From CAXRBC01 sp041158045 (GTDB taxonomy: Bacteria; Actinomycetota; Acidimicrobiia; Acidimicrobiales; Ilumatobacteraceae): DNA of 52,091 nucleotides. Position numbers and translations under genes: made by a program. Below are positions 40,342 to 46,239 of this stretch, one piece after another. Where the stretch lies: positions 1-52,091 of the forward strand of contig JBEBCD010000043.1 in NCBI GenBank assembly GCA_041158045.1, read 5' to 3'. The notes under the pieces were generated by a model that saw only the letters and a program-made list of their open reading frames with translations, ran no database searches and had not been told where the DNA came from. Every line of letters starts with the position of its first letter. Position 1 is the stretch's first letter.

Positions 40342-41256
40342 GTGCTCGTGGACGCCGAGGGCCGCCCGCTGTGCGTCCTCACGGTGCACGCGCACCCCGA
40401 CGACGAGGCGTCGAAGGGCGCCCCGACGATGGCGATGTACGGCTCGTCGGGCGCGCGCACCGTGCTCGTGTGCTGCACCGGCGGCGAGGAGGGTGACCTC
40501 AACAATCCGCAGCTCGCGGAGCCGGGCGGGCCGTTCCACGGCCTCGACGACGCGGCCACGCGGGCGCTGCTCGCCGAGACGCGCCGTCGCGAGCTCGCGG
40601 AGAGCGTGCGGATCATCGGCTTCGACCGCCACCACATGCTCGGCTACCGCGACTCGGGGATGGAGGGCAGCCCGGGCAACGACCACCCCGAGTGCTTCCA
40701 CCGCGCGGACGTGGACGAGGCGACGGGGCGGCTGGTGGCCCACATCCGCGCCGAGCGGCCCCAGGTGCTCGTGACGTACAACGACGACCAGCGCGGCTAC
40801 CCGCACCCCGACCACGTGAAGGTGCACGAGATCAGCGTGCGCGCGTTCGCCCGTGCCGGCGACCCCGCGTGGTACCCGGAGGCGGGCGCGCCGTGGGCGC
40901 CGTCCAAGATGTACTACTCGGTGTGGTCGCGCGCGCGGCTCGTCGCGGTGCACGAGGCGTTGCTCGCGCGGCGCGGGTCGTCGCCGTACGACCAGGGATG
41001 GTTCGACCGGCCCGACGCCGACCACCGCATCACGACGCGGCTGCGAGTGGGCGAGTGGCTCTGGGCGCGCTCGGGTGCGCTGCGCGCGCACGCGACGCAG
41101 GTGGACGAGCGCGAGCCGTTCTGGTTCGGCCTGTCGGACGAGGAGCTCGCCGAGGTGTGGCCGTACGAGGACTTCGTGCTCGCCGAGAGCCGCGTGCCGC
41201 GCCGGCACGGCGACGGCGAGCTGGAGGACGACCTGTTCGCGGGTCTGCGGCCGTGA
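40342..41256 (+). CDS. mca: Mycothiol S-conjugate amidase
   Basis: A 304-aa zinc amidase of the LmbE/PIG-L fold. The zinc motif HAHPDDEASKG (His18, Asp21) and the third ligand in HPDHVKVHE are present, together with CTGGEEGDLNNP and GYRDSGM. Mca cleaves mycothiol conjugates of electrophiles and toxins into a mercapturic acid for export. The long insert with WSRARL and the C-terminal LSDEELAEVWPYEDF fit Mca better than the deacetylase MshB. It marks the organism as a mycothiol producer. GTG 40342 is set by the TAGCGT box. Confidence 0.92.
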   Translation: MLVDAEGRPLCVLTVHAHPDDEASKGAPTMAMYGSSGARTVLVCCTGGEEGDLNNPQLAEPGGPFHGLDDAATRALLAETRRRELAESVRIIGFDRHHMLGYRDSGMEGSPGNDHPECFHRADVDEATGRLVAHIRAERPQVLVTYNDDQRGYPHPDHVKVHEISVRAFARAGDPAWYPEAGAPWAPSKMYYSVWSRARLVAVHEALLARRGSSPYDQGWFDRPDADHRITTRLRVGEWLWARSGALRAHATQVDEREPFWFGLSDEELAEVWPYEDFVLAESRVPRRHGDGELEDDLFAGLRP

Positions 41257-41489
41257 CGGCGCGCACCGTGCAGTACCGCGTCGCGGTGCGCAAGGGCGAG
41301 GAGCGCGTCGAGGGCCCCGACGACGCCGACGCGGTGGTGACGTGCGCGCTCGCGGACGCCGCGGCGGACCCGACGCTCGGCTACGTGCGCGGTGCGATCA
41401 AGGTGGCGGGGAGCACGGGCGCCTGGTTCGACGCCCTGCGCAGCGGCGAGGCCGCGCGCGCGCTCAGTCGCCTCGCATCACCCGCCTGA
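41253..41489 (+). CDS. SCP2-like mini-protein
   Basis: A 78-aa protein starting at a GTG that overlaps the mca stop (GTGA). The pattern VVTCALADAAADPTLGYVRG followed by AIKVAGSTGAWFDAL resembles the second half of sterol-carrier-protein-2 domains (strand, helix, then Gly-x-[IL]-[KR]-[VI]-x-Gly and an amphipathic helix), but the usual domain is 100-120 residues. It may be a shortened lipid- or ligand-binding subunit. The call rests on pattern similarity only. The last 26 nt overlap the convergent deacetylase gene. Confidence 0.6.
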   Translation: MTARTVQYRVAVRKGEERVEGPDDADAVVTCALADAAADPTLGYVRGAIKVAGSTGAWFDALRSGEAARALSRLASPA

Positions 41490-42327
41490 GCTCGCGGTAG
41501 CCGATCGGCGTCGCGCCCGCGCGTGCGAGCGCCTCGGGCAGCGCCGGGTCCGCCGTCACGAAGGCGTGGTCGTCGATCCAGTGGCGGGACTCCGCGCCGA
41601 GCGCCCGGACCTCGGGGGAGTCGACGCACGGCTGCACGTGGATCTCGGTGACGCCGGGCTCGAGGCGCGCGAGCTGGTCGAGTACGCGGGCGCGGCTGCC
41701 CCACGTCCAGTCGTGGTCGAAGTGGTCGGGGAAGACGACGCCCGCCTCACGGGCGAGGTCGCGGAAGGGGAATCCCGCCTCCTCGTGGGTGATGGTGGAC
41801 GGGAGCCGGATCGGCAGGCGGTACTCGGCGGCGAGGTCGAGGTAGACGTCGAAGAACTCGGGTCGCAGCGTGATCGCCGTGAGGTGCGGGGAGAGGTGCG
41901 TGGGGTCGAGACCCCAGGCGACGGCGCGGTCGATCTGGGCGCGGCACTCGCGGCGCACCTCCGCCGGGTCCGCGTGCTCCCACAGGTCCTCGAGCGTGCG
42001 GGGGAAGCCGCCGTCGCCACCCTCGAGCGAGGGCGAGCGGGTGATCGACCCCCAGCGGTAGCGGTCGTGCTCGGCGTTGAGCGTGAGGTGCACGCCCACG
42101 TCCTCGCCGCGGCACTCGGCGACGGCGTGGCGCGCCCACGGGGCGGGGACCATGAGGGAGGTGCACGTCGCGCGGCCGGCGCGCAGCGCCTCGAAGATCG
42201 CGACGTTGGACGCGTGGAACGCGCCGAGGTCGTCGCAGGAGAGGATGACGAGGCGCGCGTCCGGCGGGTGGCCGAGGCGCTCGGCGAGGGTCGCGTCCCG
42301 CGCGCTCGGGTCGTCGGCGCGCGGCAT
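41464..42327 (-). CDS. ChbG/YdjC family carbohydrate deacetylase
   Basis: A 287-aa TIM-barrel-like YdjC protein. Metal-site features are the Asp pair in LSCDDLGAFHASN, His in DVGVHLTLNAE and the two His in THLSPHLTAI. Relatives remove acetyl groups from chitin oligosaccharides or similar sugars. There is no signal peptide, so it is cytoplasmic. The ATG 42327 has a TAGCGT box 7 nt upstream whose TAG is the stop of the nuclease gene. It ends inside the SCP2-like gene on the opposite strand. Confidence 0.87.
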   Translation of the reverse strand: MPRADDPSARDATLAERLGHPPDARLVILSCDDLGAFHASNVAIFEALRAGRATCTSLMVPAPWARHAVAECRGEDVGVHLTLNAEHDRYRWGSITRSPSLEGGDGGFPRTLEDLWEHADPAEVRRECRAQIDRAVAWGLDPTHLSPHLTAITLRPEFFDVYLDLAAEYRLPIRLPSTITHEEAGFPFRDLAREAGVVFPDHFDHDWTWGSRARVLDQLARLEPGVTEIHVQPCVDSPEVRALGAESRHWIDDHAFVTADPALPEALARAGATPIGYRELRRVMRGD

Positions 42328-42334
42328 CGCGGTC

Positions 42335-42340
42335 ACGCTA
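42335..42340 (-). promoter_or_regulatory. -10 box for the ChbG-like gene, built on an upstream stop codon
   Basis: TAGCGT on the minus strand starts with the TAG stop of the nuclease gene and ends 7 nt before the ATG at 42327. Confidence 0.6.
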
Positions 42341-42856
42341 CCGATCGCACGCGCCCCAGAGGCCGCGCGATGCGGCGTGCGCCGCACGCGCGGCGTCGGC
42401 GAACTCGCCGGCGCGCGCGACGTTGGGCTCGATGCGCAGCGGAGTCGCGAGGCCCTCGCGCACGAGCAGCGCGTTGAGCAGCGTCTCGTGCGCGCCGTCG
42501 CCGTCGAGGTCGAGCCAGGCGTACGCGAGCAGGCGGCCGTAGGCGTCGCGCGGCTCCGCGTCGCGGGCGAGCACGACGGTGGCGCCCGGCGGTGCGAGCG
42601 CGGCGGTGCGGGCCGCCGCCTCGGGCCCCTGGCACTCGACGCCGATGCGCGGGTGGTGCGTCTCGGGTGCGTCCACGCCGACCAGTCGCACGCGCTCGCG
42701 CGCACCGCCGACGCGTACGTCGAGCGTGTCGCCGTCGACGGCGCGCACGACGGTCGCGCGACCCGGGGAGTCGTCGATCGCGGCGGTCGGGGCCGCGCAC
42801 GCGGCGCCGGGTGCGACGCCGAGCGCGAGCGCGGCGAGCGGAGCGAGGCGCGCCAT
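42338..42856 (-). CDS. Secreted thermonuclease (SNase) family protein
   Basis: A 172-aa protein with an N-terminal signal peptide (MARLAPLAALALGVAPGAA, cleavage near ACAA) and a staphylococcal-nuclease OB-fold. VVRAVDGDTLDV, the catalytic Arg and Glu in RLVGVDAPETHHP, and the second Arg in DAYGRLLAYAWLD are all kept. It should be an exported Ca-dependent nuclease; a Cys at the cleavage site makes a lipoprotein form possible, but the lipobox is poor. The ATG is directly adjacent to the hisH promoter on the other strand, and no good -10 box was found for it. Confidence 0.88.
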   Translation of the reverse strand: MARLAPLAALALGVAPGAACAAPTAAIDDSPGRATVVRAVDGDTLDVRVGGARERVRLVGVDAPETHHPRIGVECQGPEAAARTAALAPPGATVVLARDAEPRDAYGRLLAYAWLDLDGDGAHETLLNALLVREGLATPLRIEPNVARAGEFADAARAAHAASRGLWGACDR

Positions 42857-42862
42857 TAGCCT
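42857..42862 (+). promoter_or_regulatory. -10 box for hisH
   Basis: TAGCCT ends 6 nt before the GTG at 42869. Confidence 0.55.
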
Positions 42863-42868
42863 GCATGT

Positions 42869-43501
42869 GTGCCCGGACCCCTCGTCGCGGTCCTCGACTA
42901 CGGCATCGGCAACCTGCGCTCGGCGGAGAAGGCCCTGCGCCACGTCGGCGCCGACGCGCGGCTGACCGCGGACCCCGCGCTCGTCGCGCGTGCGGACGGC
43001 GTGGTGCTGCCCGGGGTGGGCAACTTCGGGGCCTGCATGCGCGCCCTCGACGAGCACGGGCTCGTCGCGCCGGTGCACGCCGCGGTGGGCTCCGGGCGGC
43101 CGTTCCTCGCGATCTGCGTCGGGCTCCAGCTGCTCTACGAGCGCAGCGAGGAGAGCCCCGGCGTCGCCGGGCTCGGCGTGCTGCCCGGCGAGGTGCGCTG
43201 GCTGCCCGAGGACGTGCGCCGACCGCAGATGCAGTGGAACCGCCTGCGCATCGTGCGGCCCGATCCCGCGCTCGAGGGGATCGGCGAGGCGCCGTGGATG
43301 TACTTCGTGCACTCCCTCGCCGTGGTGCCGGCGCCCGCGGGGGAGGCCGACGTCGTCGCCACGTGCGACTACGGCGGCGACGTCGTCGCGGCGGTGCGGC
43401 GTGACAACGTGCTGGCCACGCAGTTCCACCCCGAGAAGTCGGCGGAGGATGGGCTGCGCATCCTCGCGCACTGGGTCGCCTCCTGCGGGGGAGGGCGCTG
43501 A
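42869..43501 (+). CDS. hisH: Imidazole glycerol phosphate synthase glutaminase subunit
   Basis: A 210-aa class I glutamine amidotransferase. The triad is Cys83 (AICVGLQLL), His187 and Glu189 (TQFHPEKS). The N-terminal LDYGIGNLRSAEKAL and VLPGVGNFGACM are typical of HisH. It supplies ammonia to HisF for histidine and AICAR formation. It is isolated here: hisA, hisF and hisB are not in the window. The GTG start fits the leaderless promoter. Confidence 0.95.
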   Translation: MPGPLVAVLDYGIGNLRSAEKALRHVGADARLTADPALVARADGVVLPGVGNFGACMRALDEHGLVAPVHAAVGSGRPFLAICVGLQLLYERSEESPGVAGLGVLPGEVRWLPEDVRRPQMQWNRLRIVRPDPALEGIGEAPWMYFVHSLAVVPAPAGEADVVATCDYGGDVVAAVRRDNVLATQFHPEKSAEDGLRILAHWVASCGGGR

Positions 43502-43522
43502 TCGGGGCGGCGGCCGCACCGA

Positions 43523-43528
43523 TACCGT
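43523..43528 (+). promoter_or_regulatory. -10 box for the Cpn10-like gene
   Basis: TACCGT ends 9 nt before the GTG at 43538 (12 nt before the adjacent ATG at 43541). Confidence 0.5.
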
Positions 43529-43537
43529 GACGGGATC

Positions 43538-43864
43538 GTGATGGACCGGGGCGAGAAGCTGCCGATCAAGATGCTGAGCGACCGCCTGCTCGTGCGCATC
43601 CCGTCCGCAGACGGCGAGCGCCGCAGCACGGGCGGGATCCTCATCCCCGCGACCGCGCAGGTGTCGAAGCGCCTCGTGTGGGCCGAGGTCGTCGCGCTGG
43701 GCCCGACCGTGCGCACCGTCGAGACCGGGGACAACGTGCTCTTCAGCCCCGAGGACCGCTACGAGGTCGAGGTGGGCGGCAGCGACTACATCATGTTGCG
43801 CGAGCGCGACATCCACGCCGTCGCGGCGTCGCGCATCGAGGCCTCGACCGGCCTGTACCTCTAG
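43538..43864 (+). CDS. GroES/Cpn10-like co-chaperonin, stand-alone
   Basis: A 108-aa Cpn10-fold protein: LSDRLLVRIPSADGERRSTGG, ILIPATAQVSKRLVWAEVVALGP, then VETGDNVLFSPEDRYEVEVGG and a C-terminal IMLRERDIHAVAA. The mobile-loop region (around RRSTGGILIP) is recognisable but diverges from standard GroES, and no groEL is adjacent. It may be a second, specialised Cpn10. GTG 43538 is followed directly by ATG 43541; the GTG fits the -10 spacing better. Confidence 0.82.
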   Translation: MMDRGEKLPIKMLSDRLLVRIPSADGERRSTGGILIPATAQVSKRLVWAEVVALGPTVRTVETGDNVLFSPEDRYEVEVGGSDYIMLRERDIHAVAASRIEASTGLYL

Positions 43865-43901
43865 TCGGGTCGTCCGGGGTCGGACGGGGCGGGGCGGCGT
43901 C

Positions 43902-45419
43902 GTGCGGGTGCGGCCGTCCCGCGAGGAGTTTCGCGCGCTGGCGCGCGACCACACCGTGGTGCCGGTGTGGGTCGAGGTGCTCGCCGACATGGACACGCCG
44001 GTGGCGGCGTACGCGCGGCTGTGCGGGGACGGGCCGGGGTTCCTCCTCGAGTCGGTCGAGCACGGCGAGCGGTGGAGTCGCTTCTCGTTCGTCGGGCGGG
44101 ACCCGCGCGCGACGCTCGTGCTGCGGGACGGTCGCATCGCGGTGACGGGCGAGGTGCCCGCGTCGATGCCGCGCGACCGCGGCATGCTCGCGGCGATCGA
44201 GTCCCTGCTCGCCACGTACCGCGCGCCGCTGCACCCCGACCTCCCGCCGCTGCAGGGCGGCCTCGTCGGCTGGCTCGGCTACGACGTCGTGCGCGAGGTG
44301 GAGCGCCTCGGGCCCCCGCCGCCCGACGACCGCGGGCTGCCGGACGCGGTGATGAGCCTCATCGGGTCGCTCGCCGCCTTCGACCACTGGCGCCAGCGCT
44401 GCTCGCTCGTCGAGAGCGTGCCGGTGGCGGGCCTCGACGCCGCGGGGATCGACGCCGCCTACGACCGCGCCGCCGAGCGCGCGATGCGCGCCGCCGCCGA
44501 CCTCGCGCGCCCGACGGTGCACGCGCCCGTCGCGCCGCCGGCCCCGGGGGCCGCGCTGCCCGAGGCGCGCTCGTCGATGCCCGACGGTGCGTACCAGCGC
44601 GCGGTCGAGGCGGCCAAGGAGCACGTCCGCGCGGGCGACGTCTTCCAGGTCGTGCTGTCGCAGCGCTTCGACGTGGACCTCGGCGCCGAGCCCTTCGACG
44701 TGTACCGGGTGCTGCGCCAGGTCAACCCGAGCCCGTACATGTACTTCCTGCGTCACGACGAGGCGACGATCGTCGGCTCGTCGCCCGAGCCGATGGTGCA
44801 GCTGCGGGGCGGGCGCGTGACGAGCCGGCCGATCGCGGGCACGCGCCGCCGCGGGGCGGACGATGCCGCCGACCGCCGGCTCGCCGCCGAGCTCGCCGAG
44901 CACCCCAAGGAGCGCGCCGAGCACGTGATGCTCGTGGACCTCGCGCGCAACGACGTCGGACGCGTGGCCGAGTACGGCACGGTGCGGGTCGACGAGTTCA
45001 TGACCGTCGAGCGCTACAGCCACGTGATGCACCTCACGTCGCAGGTGTCGGGGACGCTGCGCGACGGGCTCGGGCCGGTCGAGGTGCTGCGCGCGACGCT
45101 GCCCGCGGGCACGGTGAGCGGCGCGCCCAAGGTGCGGGCGATGCAGCTCATCGACGAGCTCGAGCCCACCAAGCGCGGGCCCTATGCGGGGGTGGTCGGC
45201 TACGTCGACTTCGCGGGCAACCTCGACGCCGCGATCGCGATCCGCACGATGTTCGTCGGCCCGCGCGGCGCGACGCTCCAGGCGGGCGCGGGGATCGTCG
45301 CCGACAGCGACCCCGACGCCGAGGACGCAGAGTGCCGGTCCAAGGCCGCGGCGCTGCTCGCCGCGATCCCGGCCGCGCGGGAGATGACGCGGGCGCGGGC
45401 GGAGGCGGGGCGCGGATGA
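43902..45419 (+). CDS. trpE: Anthranilate synthase component I
   Basis: A 505-aa chorismate-utilising enzyme. The N-terminal tryptophan-binding segment FLLESVEHGERWSRFSFVG suggests normal feedback inhibition. The catalytic half has DVFQVVLSQRF, NPSPYMYFL, SSPEPMVQL, PIAGTRRRG, LVDLARNDVGRVA, LPAGTVSGAPK and the closing QAGAGIVADSDP. It makes anthranilate from chorismate with the TrpG subunit, which is not adjacent. GTG 43902 is 37 nt after the Cpn10-like gene. Its stop overlaps the start of ygfZ (ATGA). Confidence 0.95.
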   Translation: MRVRPSREEFRALARDHTVVPVWVEVLADMDTPVAAYARLCGDGPGFLLESVEHGERWSRFSFVGRDPRATLVLRDGRIAVTGEVPASMPRDRGMLAAIESLLATYRAPLHPDLPPLQGGLVGWLGYDVVREVERLGPPPPDDRGLPDAVMSLIGSLAAFDHWRQRCSLVESVPVAGLDAAGIDAAYDRAAERAMRAAADLARPTVHAPVAPPAPGAALPEARSSMPDGAYQRAVEAAKEHVRAGDVFQVVLSQRFDVDLGAEPFDVYRVLRQVNPSPYMYFLRHDEATIVGSSPEPMVQLRGGRVTSRPIAGTRRRGADDAADRRLAAELAEHPKERAEHVMLVDLARNDVGRVAEYGTVRVDEFMTVERYSHVMHLTSQVSGTLRDGLGPVEVLRATLPAGTVSGAPKVRAMQLIDELEPTKRGPYAGVVGYVDFAGNLDAAIAIRTMFVGPRGATLQAGAGIVADSDPDAEDAECRSKAAALLAAIPAAREMTRARAEAGRG

Positions 45420-46228
45420 CGGGCGCGTGGTGGGCGCGCGTCGCGCGCGACGTGGTGCGGGCGGCGGGGCGCGACGCGCGCGCCTTCCTCCACTCGCAGC
45501 TCTCGCAGGACGTGGCGTCGCTCGCGCCGGGCGCGTCGAGGTGGTCGTTCGTGCTCGAGCCGACGGGGCGGGTGACCGCGCTCGTGCGGGTGGCGTGCCA
45601 CGCCGACGACCGCTTCACCCTCGACACCGACCCGGGCGCGGGCGAGGCGGTGCGGGCTCGACTCGCGCGCTTCCGCATCAGGGTCGACTGCGCGCTCGAG
45701 CCCGCGACGCGCGACGTGGTGGCGGTGCGGGGGCTGGACGCGGCGTCGCGCGCGGCGCTGCTCGCGGGGGCGCACGCGTGGCCCGCGTGGCGGGAGGCGG
45801 ACGGCGCGGTGGACCTGTGCGACCTCGAGGACGGCGCGGCGGTCGCGGTGCCGGCGGGCGCGAGCGAGGCGCCGGCGGGCGCGCTCGAGGGTGCGCGCAT
45901 CGCCGCCGCGTGGCCGATGCTCGGCACCGCGCACGGTGCGGACCTCGGCGCGGATGCGATCCCCGCGGAGACCGGGCTCGTCGACGTCGCCGTCGACTTC
46001 CGCAAGGGCTGCTACCCGGGCCAGGAGCTCGTGGAGCGGATGGACTCGCGCGGGGCGCGCGCACCGCGATCGCTGCGCGTCGTGCGCGCGGCACTCGGTG
46101 CGCGGCGGGGCGAGCCCTGCATCGTCGACGGCGAGGCGATCGGCACGTACGCGTCGGTGCACGGCGAGGTCGCCCTCGCCGTCGTGGCGCGAGGGGCCGG
46201 CGTCGGAACGGGAGCGAACCACTCGTAG
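45416..46228 (+). CDS. ygfZ: YgfZ/GcvT-family folate-binding protein
   Basis: A 270-aa tetrahydrofolate-binding protein with the diagnostic motif KGCYPGQELVERM (Lys-Gly-Cys-Tyr-x-Gly-Gln-Glu) near residue 200, an N-terminal GcvT-like fold (RDARAFLHSQLSQDVASL, VLEPTGRV) and a short C-terminal barrel. YgfZ helps build or repair iron-sulfur enzymes. ATG 45416 overlaps the trpE stop. Its TAG stop is the first half of the ppdK -10 box. Confidence 0.9.
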   Translation: MTGAWWARVARDVVRAAGRDARAFLHSQLSQDVASLAPGASRWSFVLEPTGRVTALVRVACHADDRFTLDTDPGAGEAVRARLARFRIRVDCALEPATRDVVAVRGLDAASRAALLAGAHAWPAWREADGAVDLCDLEDGAAVAVPAGASEAPAGALEGARIAAAWPMLGTAHGADLGADAIPAETGLVDVAVDFRKGCYPGQELVERMDSRGARAPRSLRVVRAALGARRGEPCIVDGEAIGTYASVHGEVALAVVARGAGVGTGANHS

Positions 46229-46231
46229 GAT
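46226..46231 (+). promoter_or_regulatory. -10 box for ppdK, built on an upstream stop codon
   Basis: TAGGAT starts with the ygfZ TAG stop and ends 8 nt before the ATG at 46240. Confidence 0.6.
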
Positions 46232-46239
46232 TTGCGACC

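Noticed and set aside
42857..42872. A mirrored -10 box for the nuclease gene next to hisH
   Set aside because: I searched for the ANNNTA pattern 6-9 nt from the nuclease ATG and found only ACACAT/CACACA, which does not match TANNNT. The hisH box is therefore not counted as a bidirectional promoter.
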